Origin: Candidatus Levyibacteriota bacterium
GTDB lineage: Bacteria > Patescibacteria > Microgenomatia > Levybacterales > UBA12049
DNA: 64,000 nucleotides
Reading direction: 5' to 3'
Assembly: GCA_027334565.1 (NCBI GenBank)
Contig: DAHWUP010000001.1
Location: forward strand, 62,001 to 126,000
This document shows positions 42,749 to 50,988 of this stretch, one piece after another. The notes beneath the pieces were generated by a model. The model made no database searches, was not told the DNA's origin, and saw only the letters and a list, made by a program, of their open reading frames with translations. The first letter of the stretch is position 1. The number at the start of each line of letters is the position of its first letter. Made by a program: the position numbers and the translations under genes.

Positions 42749-43204
42749 TTATTTTGCTTCCCTTAAAGCCCTTTTTTCTTCTTCGGAAAGCTCGTATTCG
42801 ATACCCTTTCCGTCTATCACTTTCTTGGCATACCATCTGGTCCCCGACCTTGAATAAAGACCGGAAATTATCACCCCGGTATCGTTACCGTTAACTAGGG
42901 AAAGGATAAAGCTTTGGTCTCCTCCGGTGTCCTTGAAAGGATTGAACCTGATTAGCCCAACCTTCTGGATGTGTAAAAAACCATCCTTCTCTAATTTTAG
43001 CGAATAATCCTTCAAATAATCAATATCCTTTTTGTTCAGCTCCAGCTCCTTTAGTACTTCTTCCAAAACCGTTCGGAGGTTTTTTGGGCTGACACCTTTG
43101 GTGAGGTTATTATAGTGACGCAGGATCCTCCAGAAGAATAATGACAATGCAACAAGCCAAACAAAAATCACGACAAAAACCAAATAAATCAAATTGTTTG
43201 GCAT
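42749..43204 (-). CDS. DUF4446 family protein
   Basis: The 151-residue protein has one N-terminal membrane helix (about 4-24), a coiled segment (about 28-70) and the DUF4446 core 'GLIRFNPFKDTGGDQSFIL', 'GVIISGLYSRSGTRWYAK' and 'YELSEEEKRAL'. Function unknown; common in Firmicutes and candidate-phyla genomes. ATG 43204 is chosen because the reverse promoter lies directly upstream; a longer frame would begin inside that promoter. Confidence 0.88.
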   Translation of the reverse strand: MPNNLIYLVFVVIFVWLVALSLFFWRILRHYNNLTKGVSPKNLRTVLEEVLKELELNKKDIDYLKDYSLKLEKDGFLHIQKVGLIRFNPFKDTGGDQSFILSLVNGNDTGVIISGLYSRSGTRWYAKKVIDGKGIEYELSEEEKRALREAK

Positions 43205-43214
43205 AATAAAATTT

Positions 43215-43254
43215 ATATTAGCCTCTTGACAGCCTCGTGTCAATAGTGTAATCT
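43215..43254. promoter_or_regulatory. Divergent promoter with back-to-back consensus -35 boxes
   Basis: TTGACA (43226-43231) and its mirror TGTCAA (43238-43243) form an inverted repeat six bases apart. Forward: TTGACA, 17 bases, TAATCT (43249-43254), ATG 43265. Reverse: TTGACA, 17 bases, TAATAT (43215-43220), ATG 43204. Both predicted leaders are about 3-4 bases. Confidence 0.7.
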
Positions 43255-43264
43255 AGCCTCTATC

Positions 43265-43552
43265 ATGGCTAAGAAAAGAAAAACCAGGGAACAAAAAAAA
43301 TTAGCCGACCAAAGACACACGTTCACACATTCCCAAACGGCGTTTATCAGCAGTACCACGCTTTCTACAAAACAGACCATTCTGCCAAAATACGAGTCCA
43401 AAACAGTTGCATTGACACCAAATTATTATCCATACCTTAAAAAAGATCTTTCGAAAACCGCTTTGCTGACACTCGGAATTCTGATATTCCAGGTATTACT
43501 ATTTATGGTCTTGAAAAACCATATTTTTGTAATACCCGGCCTGACTTACTGA
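43265..43552 (+). CDS. Small basic single-helix membrane protein
   Basis: The 95-residue protein has a strongly basic start ('MAKKRKTREQKKLADQRH'), a Thr/Ser/Tyr-rich middle and one transmembrane helix (about 68-87). I recognise no named family. It diverges from DUF4446 across a strong shared promoter region, with the zinc-ribbon gene 25 bp downstream, so the two are probably one transcript. It ends in TGA. Confidence 0.65.
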   Translation: MAKKRKTREQKKLADQRHTFTHSQTAFISSTTLSTKQTILPKYESKTVALTPNYYPYLKKDLSKTALLTLGILIFQVLLFMVLKNHIFVIPGLTY

Positions 43553-43577
43553 ATTTGAAAGGGGGTGAAAAGAAATT

Positions 43578-43721
43578 ATGGCGTCAATGTATTGCGTAAA
43601 ATGCAGAGCCAAGAGAGACGATCCTAACGCAGAAAAAGTTACCATGAAAAATGGCAAACCTGCTCTTAAGGGCAAGTGCCCGGTCTGCGGTACAGGAATG
43701 TACAAGATTGGAGCTGCATAG
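43578..43721 (+). CDS. DUF5679-like zinc-ribbon protein
   Basis: The 47-residue protein has two CxxC pairs ('YCVKCRAKR' and 'GKCPVCGTGMYKIG') around 'VTMKNGKPALKG', the pattern of DUF5679 zinc ribbons, which are common in Chloroflexi and candidate-phyla bacteria. A strong GGGGGTGA site lies nine bases before the ATG. Function unknown. A bidirectional terminator follows at 43783. Confidence 0.88.
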   Translation: MASMYCVKCRAKRDDPNAEKVTMKNGKPALKGKCPVCGTGMYKIGAA

Positions 43722-43729
43722 TATTCTTT

Positions 43730-43778
43730 TCTTGAAGATCCTTCGAAGGAGCGAATTAATTCGCATTATCCTTCAAGA
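43730..43778. repeat. Nested palindromes after the DUF5679 gene
   Basis: Outer arms TCTTGAAG (43730-43737) and CTTCAAGA (43771-43778) enclose two perfect palindromes, TCCTTCGAAGGA (43739-43750) and GCGAATTAATTCGC (43751-43764). The region could fold as a cruciform or a multi-hairpin 3' UTR. Confidence 0.6.
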
Positions 43779-43782
43779 GATA

Positions 43783-43817
43783 TTAGAAAAACCCCGTTTT
43801 TTAAGGGGTTTTTCTAA
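43783..43817. terminator. Bidirectional rho-independent terminator
   Basis: Perfect 13-base stem (TTAGAAAAACCCC / GGGGTTTTTCTAA) with a nine-base loop and T runs on both strands. It sits between the DUF5679 gene (+) and the small zinc-ribbon frame (-). Confidence 0.9.
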
Positions 43818-43841
43818 TTTTTAGGAGTTAATTATTCATAG

Positions 43842-43940
43842 TCAGGGGTCTTTGTAACCGCAATTTTGACAATATGCGTCTCTTGAGCCTGGCATGTCGC
43901 TTATCGGATATTCGCAGTTGGGGCAATTTTGAAGCCTCAG
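43842..43940 (-). CDS. Small zinc-ribbon ORF without a standard start codon
   Basis: The frame reads 'LRLQNCPNCEYPISDMPG' then 'SRDAYCQNCGYKDP' and TGA, a clear four-cysteine zinc ribbon. It stays open upstream to about 44000 (53 codons) but has no ATG, GTG or TTG; CTG at 43940 follows directly on an AAAGGGG string. Either it uses a rare start (CTG or ATT), is read on from the GT39 gene, or is a decayed gene. The protein signal itself looks real. Confidence 0.55.
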   Translation of the reverse strand: MRLQNCPNCEYPISDMPGSRDAYCQNCGYKDP

Positions 43941-43990
43941 CCCCTTTCTAATTTTAATTTTAGAGTTTGTTGGGAATTTTGCTCTTTCGT

Positions 43991-45571
43991 TTACTTCCCT
44001 TTATAATGAACCAGCTTATAAACTTCGTCCACCGAAACGTTCCAATTCCCGGCGATATCGGCCCTGCCAAAGCCCGCTATCTCCCACAAAGAGTTTCCCA
44101 AAGGATAACACGGCAGACTTTCGCAGACCACGAACAGCTGGTTAGTTACTGTTCTTCTTTGCGGGTCATCCTGCCTATTTAGAATTGTGACGGGCGAATG
44201 GCCCCAAATCGTAAAGAAATAACGATAAGCATAATCGGAGTTTCCTCCACTGATAAGGGCAAAATTGAACGGATTTCCTCCGGTTTTATTGTTAACGAAA
44301 TCGGCAATCGTCCGCATCTGATTCAACTGGCGGTTGGGCGGGAATTGAAACGGTTCTCCGTATACATTTAATGCCACGATGACAACAAATAAAACTCCTG
44401 ACAATAAAAGGCCCGCTTTTAAAAATTTAACCCTTCGGATTTGATCCAAAGAGTAAGTAACCAGTAAAAACGGCAAAGGAAACAAAAACGCAAAATAATA
44501 ATCATAAATATCTTTTTTATAAAATCCGAATAAAAGTACCCCTATTGCCAGCCAGACACCCAACAGCAGATATTTTTCGAAATCCTTGTCTCTTGATTTC
44601 ATGGATTTATATAACCGATAAAAAATAAGACCCGACGAACCCACCGCAAAAAGCAATACAAAGATCGCCCAAACCGTAAGCGCCACATGGCCGAAACGGT
44701 TTTGAAGATCCGGCGACGGATAATAAAAAACCAGTCTTCCGAAAATTCTGAAGAACACGTCGTATACAATTGCAAAATAATTCCCGCTTGCTCCTGTTTT
44801 GCCGGAAAATAAAACGAAGCTGGTGATATTTTTAAAATCCAAAAAACCGTGTCTTATCTCAAAAGCCAAAAACGGCGACCAACCGAGCAGAAATCCGATC
44901 AGAAGCGAAAAATAATATTTAAATAATTTACCAACCGATGCAAAACTCTTTTGCCTGAAAAAAAATCCGATTGCTAAATACAGTACCATCGCTACACCCA
45001 AAAACAACGCCAGATAATGAAGTTGCATTGCGATCCCGAACAGTACTCCGCAAACAAAAAACAATTTGAGATTTTTATTGACAAGACCCTTATATAAAAG
45101 ATATAAGATCAACAACGAAAAGAAAGGAAGAGGATTGGGATTCCAGGAAGACCTTGAATAAGTAATTACCAAGGGTGAAAGCGCATAAAGAAGAGAAGCC
45201 ATCAAGCCTACTTTTGTGTTAAAAATTTCCTTCCCGACGACATAAATAAGCCAAACCGTAGCAATTCCGAAAAGCGCCACCATCACCGCCGGACCGACCG
45301 GATTATAATTGAATAACCATAAAAACGGTGCCATAAAATAGTAGTAGATGGGTCCCAAAAAGAACCCGCCGACCGAAGAGGTCGGTCCAAGAAGCGTTAA
45401 ATGTCCGTGCAGGATATTGTAAACTACCAGAACGTCTCTTCCCTCATCGCCCAAAAACGTCATATAATCCTGGATCCTGTAAAGTCTTAGGAAAGCGGCC
45501 AACAAAATAATCGCACCGACCAATGCATTATCGATGAAAAAAGATTTAAAATTTGAAATTTTGAATTTCAT
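43991..45571 (-). CDS. GT39/PMT-like membrane glycosyltransferase
   Basis: Polytopic GT-C enzyme of 526 residues with about ten helices. The first loop has 'QDYMTFLGDEGRDVLVVYNIL' (acidic catalytic-type residues in GDEGRD), then 'LGPTSSVGGFFLGPIYYY'. A C-terminal extracytoplasmic part of about 110 residues follows. It uses a polyprenyl-phosphate sugar, probably made by the adjacent GT2-GtrA protein, whose gene overlaps this one by 4 bp. Confidence 0.87.
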   Translation of the reverse strand: MKFKISNFKSFFIDNALVGAIILLAAFLRLYRIQDYMTFLGDEGRDVLVVYNILHGHLTLLGPTSSVGGFFLGPIYYYFMAPFLWLFNYNPVGPAVMVALFGIATVWLIYVVGKEIFNTKVGLMASLLYALSPLVITYSRSSWNPNPLPFFSLLILYLLYKGLVNKNLKLFFVCGVLFGIAMQLHYLALFLGVAMVLYLAIGFFFRQKSFASVGKLFKYYFSLLIGFLLGWSPFLAFEIRHGFLDFKNITSFVLFSGKTGASGNYFAIVYDVFFRIFGRLVFYYPSPDLQNRFGHVALTVWAIFVLLFAVGSSGLIFYRLYKSMKSRDKDFEKYLLLGVWLAIGVLLFGFYKKDIYDYYFAFLFPLPFLLVTYSLDQIRRVKFLKAGLLLSGVLFVVIVALNVYGEPFQFPPNRQLNQMRTIADFVNNKTGGNPFNFALISGGNSDYAYRYFFTIWGHSPVTILNRQDDPQRRTVTNQLFVVCESLPCYPLGNSLWEIAGFGRADIAGNWNVSVDEVYKLVHYKGK

Positions 45572-46698
45572 TTATGGGGTTGCTTACGCCATATTATGAG
45601 CCTGTAAACCGTAAAATTGTAAATCAATAATATCCCGGTACCAAAAATAAAATACCAAAAGTAATACTTCTTTCCGAACAGGTTATCGCCTAAAAATATT
45701 ATCCCGGTCTGAATCAGAATCACCCCGACCGCGCTGGTTGCATAAAAATTGAATAATTTCCATAAATACTGCATTAGTCCGTGAATTTTTTCCGTTTTAA
45801 AGGTCCAAATGTTATTTAAATTGAAATTAGAAAAAATTGCTGCCACCGCACCGGTAAGATTGGAAATGGTCGGATCAATTTTCCAAACTCCCACCATGGC
45901 CCTTAATATGACCGCCTGGATGATAAATCCTGTTCCTCCCACAACCAGGAACTTTCCGAAAGGTCCAAACAATTTTTCTTGCAAACTGGCGGTGATCACG
46001 TATTTCAACAGATCGATGATATATGCCATCGGAGCTATTTTTGAACTTCCAACATGTCTTTCTCCAAAATGAAAAGGAACTTCGGCAATTCTAAAACCGT
46101 CCCTCACCGCTTTATTTAAAAATGAAACCTGAAAAGTGTATCCTTTAAAATCGGTCAATTCCGGCTTCTCTTTAATAAATACTTCCTTTTTCACCGCTCT
46201 GTATCCGCCGGTCCAATCGTGAATCGAAAATTTTAACAATATTGTTCTGACCAACAGATTTCCCAATACGGAAAACATTTTGCGCTTGAACGGCCATTCT
46301 TTGGGGATCGATCCTCCTGCCGAGTATCTGGTGCCGATAACCATGTCATATCCCTCGTCCATTTTTTTAAGGAACTCGGGAATTTTAGCCGGGTCATGCT
46401 GAAGGTCCGCATCCATCTCAAACATCACGTCCGCTCCTTTCTCGACCGCATAAGTCATTGCCCGAACATAAGCTGCACCCAATCCTTTCTTTTCACCGGT
46501 AGTAAGATCAAGATTCTTCCATTTGCTCATCAGTTTTTCAATTTCCCGGGCGGTGCCGTCCGGAGAATTGTCATCGGCTATCAAAATTCGCATCTCATGG
46601 TTTTTGATTTTGGGAAACACTTCTTCTTCGAGGATATCGATGAGGTTTTCGATATTCCCTTTTTCGTTAAAGGTTGGAATTATTACAACGACATTCAT
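45568..46698 (-). CDS. Polyprenyl-phosphate mannosyltransferase-like GT2 fused to GtrA domain
   Basis: The 376-residue protein begins with a DPM1-like GT2 domain (about 1-230): 'VIIPTFNEKGNIENLID', 'ILIADDNSPDGT', 'VMFEMDADLQHDP', 'MVIGTRYSAGG' and 'DWTGGYRAVKKEV'. The C-terminal GtrA domain (about 245-370) has four helices ('KFLVVGGTGFIIQAVILRA', 'SNFNLNNIWTF'). It makes and probably flips a polyprenyl-phosphate sugar for the neighbouring GT39 enzyme. Confidence 0.92.
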   Translation of the reverse strand: MNVVVIIPTFNEKGNIENLIDILEEEVFPKIKNHEMRILIADDNSPDGTAREIEKLMSKWKNLDLTTGEKKGLGAAYVRAMTYAVEKGADVMFEMDADLQHDPAKIPEFLKKMDEGYDMVIGTRYSAGGSIPKEWPFKRKMFSVLGNLLVRTILLKFSIHDWTGGYRAVKKEVFIKEKPELTDFKGYTFQVSFLNKAVRDGFRIAEVPFHFGERHVGSSKIAPMAYIIDLLKYVITASLQEKLFGPFGKFLVVGGTGFIIQAVILRAMVGVWKIDPTISNLTGAVAAIFSNFNLNNIWTFKTEKIHGLMQYLWKLFNFYATSAVGVILIQTGIIFLGDNLFGKKYYFWYFIFGTGILLIYNFTVYRLIIWRKQPHK

Positions 46699-46701
46699 AC
46701 A

Positions 46702-47652
46702 TTACAGATTCCTAAAATATTCTACCGTTTTTTTTATTCCCTCTTCAATATCTATCTTCGGTTCCCATCTTAACAGTTTCTTTGCCTTGTCGATGTCTGC
46801 TCGCCTTTTTTGCGGATCATCCTGGGGTAAGCGTTCGCTTAAAATGATCTCGCTGTTTGAACCTGTAATTTTTTTTACCAGGTTGGCATAGTGCATAATG
46901 GTATGCTCGGAGGAAGAACCCAAATTAACTATCTCGCCTTTAGCCTGTTCAAACATCAATCTCATTAATCCTTCCACCATATCGTCAACATAACAAAGCG
47001 ACCTCGTCTGGTTGCCGTCGCCAAAAATCGTGATCGGTTTCCCTTCCAAAGCTTGAGTAATAAAAATCACTATCATTCGCATATCTTCTTTCATCATCCC
47101 CGGACCGTAAGTGTTGAAAATTCTGGCGATACGTACATCAACCTCCCGCTCTCTGCCATAGTATGCGGTTAAAGTTTCCCCGAACCTTTTTGCCTCATCG
47201 TAAACGGATCTCGGACCGGTTGTTGAAACATTCCCCTTATATTCCTCTTTCTGGGGATGCTCCAAAGGATCACCGTAAACTTCGGAGGTGGAAGAAAACA
47301 AAAATCTGGCCTTGTTTTTTTCCGCGAGTTTCAGTAATTCCAATGTTCCCTGTGTATTAACCAACATCGTCTCAAGCGGTAGGGCATGATAGCTTATCGG
47401 GCTGTGATGGTTCGGAGATGCCGGAGAGGCCAGGTGAAAAATATAATCGATCTTTTCGGATAAATCAAGCGGCTTGATCACATCGTGCTTGATAAATAAA
47501 AAATTGGAATTGTTACTATATTTTTCGATATTTTTACCGTTTGAGGTGATAAAATTATCTATGCATATGACCCTATACCCTTTCGAAAGCAATTTTCCGC
47601 AAAGATGGGATCCGATAAAACCTGCTCCCCCGGTAATTAAAACGGATTGCAT
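46702..47652 (-). CDS. UDP-glucuronate decarboxylase (UDP-xylose synthase)
   Basis: Short-chain dehydrogenase/reductase of 316 residues with 'VLITGGAGFIGSHLCGKLL', the UXS-specific 'FHLASPASPNHHSPISYHAL', 'STSEVYGDPLEHPQKEEY', catalytic 'GPRSVYDEAKRFGE', and 'RIARIFNTYGPGM'. The Y-x3-K pair is present. It converts UDP-glucuronate, which the Ugd enzyme at 49699 can supply, to UDP-xylose. It is 3 bp upstream of the GT2-GtrA gene. Confidence 0.88.
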   Translation of the reverse strand: MQSVLITGGAGFIGSHLCGKLLSKGYRVICIDNFITSNGKNIEKYSNNSNFLFIKHDVIKPLDLSEKIDYIFHLASPASPNHHSPISYHALPLETMLVNTQGTLELLKLAEKNKARFLFSSTSEVYGDPLEHPQKEEYKGNVSTTGPRSVYDEAKRFGETLTAYYGREREVDVRIARIFNTYGPGMMKEDMRMIVIFITQALEGKPITIFGDGNQTRSLCYVDDMVEGLMRLMFEQAKGEIVNLGSSSEHTIMHYANLVKKITGSNSEIILSERLPQDDPQKRRADIDKAKKLLRWEPKIDIEEGIKKTVEYFRNL

Positions 47653-47658
47653 AATTTA

Positions 47659-47719
47659 TCATTAGAATCAATACTTAAAAACCTCAAGTATTGATAAATC
47701 GACTCACTCATTGTATCAT
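47659..47719. promoter_or_regulatory. Divergent promoters, UXS and Gmd genes
   Basis: Forward: TTGATA (47691-47696), 17 bases, TATCAT (47714-47719), 13 bases to ATG 47733. Reverse: TTGAGG (47682-47687), 17 bases, TAATGA (47659-47664), six bases to ATG 47652. Both have short or no leaders. Confidence 0.5.
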
Positions 47720-47732
47720 GTATGTTACGACA

Positions 47733-48737
47733 ATGGCAAAAAAGGCGTTAATAATCGGCGTATCGTCACAGGATGGTTCATACCTCGCGGACCTCTTGCT
47801 TGAAAAAAATTATAATGTCATCGGTACTTTACGAAGAAGTACCCATCAAACCTACGAGAACATCGATCATCTTTTTGGAAAAATAAACATAGAGTTCGCC
47901 GACCTTCTGGATTTTGAAAGCATCGCCAGACTGGTCCGAAAACACAAACCGGACGAGGTTTATAATTTGGCTGCACAATCCGTACCCGCCGATAGCTGGA
48001 ATATGCCGTTCTACACGGGAGAGATCACCGGACTTGGACCCGTAAGAGTATTGGAGGCGGTCAGACAATTCCACCCGGAAGCCAGGATTTACCAGGCTAC
48101 GACCAGGGAAATCTTCGGCAACATCCAAGCCGAATCGGCTAATGAGGAAACCAGGTTTGACGCAAACAATCCTTACGGAATAGCCAAGGCTTATGCGCAT
48201 ATGATGACACGCTGCTACCGCGAGTCTTACGATATGTTCGCCTGCGGCGGAATTTTATTTAACCATGAAAGCGAAAGACGAGGATTGATGTTCGTCAGCA
48301 GAAAAGTTACGGCGGGAGTTGCCTGTATTAAAAACAAGGTCAAGAAACCCCCTCTTAACGAAGCTGGTGAGCCGCTTATTACTCCCGATGGTAAACTACA
48401 AATGGGTGATTTGACCACCAAACGGGACTGGGGATATGCCAAAGAATACGTTGAAGCAATGTATCTGATGCTTCAACATAAAACTCCGATGGATTACGTT
48501 ATAGCTACCAATACGATGAATACCATCGAAGACCTCTGCCGGATTGCTTTCGATCACGTTGGACTCGATTATAAAGATCATGTGGTTTCGACCAAAAACT
48601 TTTTCCGCCCGACGGAAATAAAACCACTTAAAGGAGATTATTCCAGGGCAAAAAAAGAACTCGGGTGGGAACCAAAAATCTCATTCGAGGAATTGATAAA
48701 GTTAATGGTCGACGCCGACCTTAAACGTTTTAAATAA
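47733..48737 (+). CDS. gmd: GDP-mannose 4,6-dehydratase
   Basis: Makes GDP-4-keto-6-deoxymannose. The 334-residue SDR protein has 'ALIIGVSSQDGSYLADLLL', 'GTLRRSTHQTYENIDHL', 'EVYNLAAQSVP', 'QATTREIFGN' (the T-x-E catalytic pair kept, STSELYG altered), 'NNPYGIAKAYAH' (Y-x3-K), 'FNHESERRG' and 'KRDWGYAKEYVEAM'. ATG 47733 gives the canonical N-terminus; an in-frame ATG at 47718 would add five residues. It converges with the Rmd-like gene, whose enzyme takes its product. Confidence 0.9.
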   Translation: MAKKALIIGVSSQDGSYLADLLLEKNYNVIGTLRRSTHQTYENIDHLFGKINIEFADLLDFESIARLVRKHKPDEVYNLAAQSVPADSWNMPFYTGEITGLGPVRVLEAVRQFHPEARIYQATTREIFGNIQAESANEETRFDANNPYGIAKAYAHMMTRCYRESYDMFACGGILFNHESERRGLMFVSRKVTAGVACIKNKVKKPPLNEAGEPLITPDGKLQMGDLTTKRDWGYAKEYVEAMYLMLQHKTPMDYVIATNTMNTIEDLCRIAFDHVGLDYKDHVVSTKNFFRPTEIKPLKGDYSRAKKELGWEPKISFEELIKLMVDADLKRFK

Positions 48738-48738
48738 A

Positions 48739-49695
48739 TTAAACACGTGCTCTCCAGTAATCGAGGATATCCTTAAGTGTTTTTTCCAGCGGAATTTCCG
48801 GTTTCCAGCCGGTTGCTTTATTTACTTTGGTTACATCGGCGACGATCTCCGGAATATCGCTTGGTCTCATCTTGGCAGGGTCTGTTTCTATCGAGATCTT
48901 TACTTTTGAAAAAGATAACAGTAAATCCAGGATTTCTTTTATCTGCACAGATTTGCCCGATCCTGCGTTATAGACCTCTCCCAAAACCCCTTTTTCCAAA
49001 AGCAGCGGATATAATTTAACCATGTCCCGTACGTCGGTAAAATCCCTTTTTGCCAGAAGATTACCGACTTTCATCACGGGCTTTGTAATACCCTTTTCGA
49101 TTTCGGCAATCAGCTTGGCAAAATCCGAACTGACAAAACCGGGCTGCTGTCCGGGGCCGATATGATTGAAAGGTCTAACCCGCACAACGGGCAATTTATA
49201 AGATAGATTGTACTGAAATCCCAGATAATCCTGGGCGATTTTTGAGACAGCATAAGGGTTTGCCGGCCGGTAGGGAGTATCCTCGTCAACCGGCAAGTCA
49301 TCGGGGTTTACATATCCGTACACCTCGGCGGATGAAACCAGAAGAGTTTTTGTTTGAGTTAACCCGAGTTTTATCAATGCGTTAAATAAATTTAACTGAG
49401 AATCGATGTTGGAGTGGAAAGTCGAAATCGGATCTTTGATACTCTCGGGTACATTTGCCTGTGCGGCCAGATGAAAAATCCAGTCGGGTTTTGTTGACTT
49501 AATCACGGCTTCGACCTGCCCCAAGGTTTCCAAGTCTGCTTTTAATAATTTTATTTTATCTTTGAACTCGAAACTTTCCCTGGAACTTTCGCTTCGAAAC
49601 GTTCCTGTTATGTCATTACCGTTTATATCCAATAAATGCCTTATCAAATGGGTTCCGACGAAACCGGTAGCTCCTGTAATGAGGATCTTCTTCAT
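48739..49695 (-). CDS. rmd: GDP-6-deoxy-4-ketomannose reductase (Rmd-like)
   Basis: SDR protein of 318 residues: 'ILITGATGFVGTHLIRHLL', 'WIFHLAAQANVPESIKDP', 'VSSAEVYGYV', 'RPANPYAVSKIAQDY' (Y-x3-K), 'RPFNHIGPGQQPGFVSSDFA', 'VGNLLAKRDFTDVRDMV' and 'MRPSDIPEIVADVTK'. These are the hallmarks of the GDP-D-rhamnose-forming reductase. With Gmd next to it, the pair would make GDP-D-rhamnose. It overlaps none of its neighbours but lies 3 bp from ugd. Confidence 0.85.
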   Translation of the reverse strand: MKKILITGATGFVGTHLIRHLLDINGNDITGTFRSESSRESFEFKDKIKLLKADLETLGQVEAVIKSTKPDWIFHLAAQANVPESIKDPISTFHSNIDSQLNLFNALIKLGLTQTKTLLVSSAEVYGYVNPDDLPVDEDTPYRPANPYAVSKIAQDYLGFQYNLSYKLPVVRVRPFNHIGPGQQPGFVSSDFAKLIAEIEKGITKPVMKVGNLLAKRDFTDVRDMVKLYPLLLEKGVLGEVYNAGSGKSVQIKEILDLLLSFSKVKISIETDPAKMRPSDIPEIVADVTKVNKATGWKPEIPLEKTLKDILDYWRARV

Positions 49696-49698
49696 AAG

Positions 49699-50988
49699 TT
49701 ATCTGCCTATGCCGATGTAATTAAAACCTGCTTTTCGCAACTTTTCAGCCGGATAAAGATTTCGTCCGTCTATGACATTCGGGTTTTTCATCCTGCGCTT
49801 GATCACCGAAAAATCCAATTCCACAAACTCATTCCATTCGGTCAATACGATGAGTAAATCCGCGTCGTCGGTTACCGAATAAGCGTCTTTTGCATAAGTT
49901 ACGTTTTTAAAAATCTGAGAAGCGTTTTCAACCGCTTTAGGATCATATGCGGTAATTTTCGCGCCATCATTCTGAAGTAAATTTATGATATCGATTGCCG
50001 GCGCATCTCTCATGTCGTCCGTGTTGGCTTTGTAGGCAAGACCCAAAATGCCGATTTTTTTACCGCGTAGATCGCCCAACATTCTTCTTGCTTTTCTGAC
50101 AATATCCCTTTTTGCTTGCTGATTTATATTCTCCACATCCTCAAGAAGCGAAAAGGAATAATCGTTGTCCTTGGCTATTGAAATTAAAGCCTTTACGTCT
50201 TTTGGGAAACAGCTACCGCCATAACCCGGTCCCGGAGACAAAAACATATTCCCGATCCTTTTATCGGCACCGATTCCCTCAAGGACCTTCAATGCATCCG
50301 CACCCAAAAGTTCCGATAGTTTGGCGATCGAGTTGGCATAAGATATTTTCATGGCCAAAAAAGAATTCGCGGCGTATTTAATCAGTTCGGCCGTATCAAA
50401 ATTGGTTAAGACCAAGGGCGCATTTATAGGACTATGAAATTTCACCAAAAGATCCTGCGCTCTTTTACTTTCGGTCCCTATTACTATTCTATCCGGGTGA
50501 ACCGTGTCGGAAATCGCACTTCCTTCGCGTAAAAATTCCGGCACGGAAGCATAATCCACTTCCGTTCCTTTTGGTTTATATTCTTCAAGTATCCTTCTTA
50601 CCTTTTTGTTGGTACCGGTCGGTACGGTACTTTTTGTAGCTACCACCGTATATCCTTTAATATTTTGGGCAATTTGTTCCGCTACCTGAAGGACCGTTGA
50701 AAGGTCCGCGTCACCGGTCTTTGTCGGGGGTGTTCCTACCGCAATGAAGACGATGTCGGATTTTGAAACCGATTCTTTAAAGTCTAAGGTAAAAATCAAT
50801 CTTTTGGCAGTAACATTTTTCTTAACCAGTTCCTCAAGTCCCGGCTCATAAATCGGAATTATTCCTTTTTTCAGTTTTTCGATTTTCTCTTCCGTGTGTC
50901 CGACAACGTAAACGGTGTTACCAAAATCCGCGAACACCGCGGCAGTAACCAGACCAACATAACCATGTCCGACAAATGTTACCGTCAT
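49699..50988 (-). CDS. ugd: UDP-glucose 6-dehydrogenase
   Basis: Oxidises UDP-glucose to UDP-glucuronate. The 429-residue protein has the NAD fold 'TFVGHGYVGLVTAAVFADFG', 'IFIAVGTPPTKTGDADLS'-type region, 'VATKSTVPTGT', 'VPEFLREGSAI', 'AELIKYAANSFLAMKISY', the catalytic cysteine in 'GPGYGGSCFPKDVKAL', and 'ILGLAYKANTDDMRDAPA'. It feeds the UXS enzyme in the same cluster. Its start overlaps the RmlD-like gene by 4 bp. Confidence 0.95.
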   Translation of the reverse strand: MTVTFVGHGYVGLVTAAVFADFGNTVYVVGHTEEKIEKLKKGIIPIYEPGLEELVKKNVTAKRLIFTLDFKESVSKSDIVFIAVGTPPTKTGDADLSTVLQVAEQIAQNIKGYTVVATKSTVPTGTNKKVRRILEEYKPKGTEVDYASVPEFLREGSAISDTVHPDRIVIGTESKRAQDLLVKFHSPINAPLVLTNFDTAELIKYAANSFLAMKISYANSIAKLSELLGADALKVLEGIGADKRIGNMFLSPGPGYGGSCFPKDVKALISIAKDNDYSFSLLEDVENINQQAKRDIVRKARRMLGDLRGKKIGILGLAYKANTDDMRDAPAIDIINLLQNDGAKITAYDPKAVENASQIFKNVTYAKDAYSVTDDADLLIVLTEWNEFVELDFSVIKRRMKNPNVIDGRNLYPAEKLRKAGFNYIGIGR

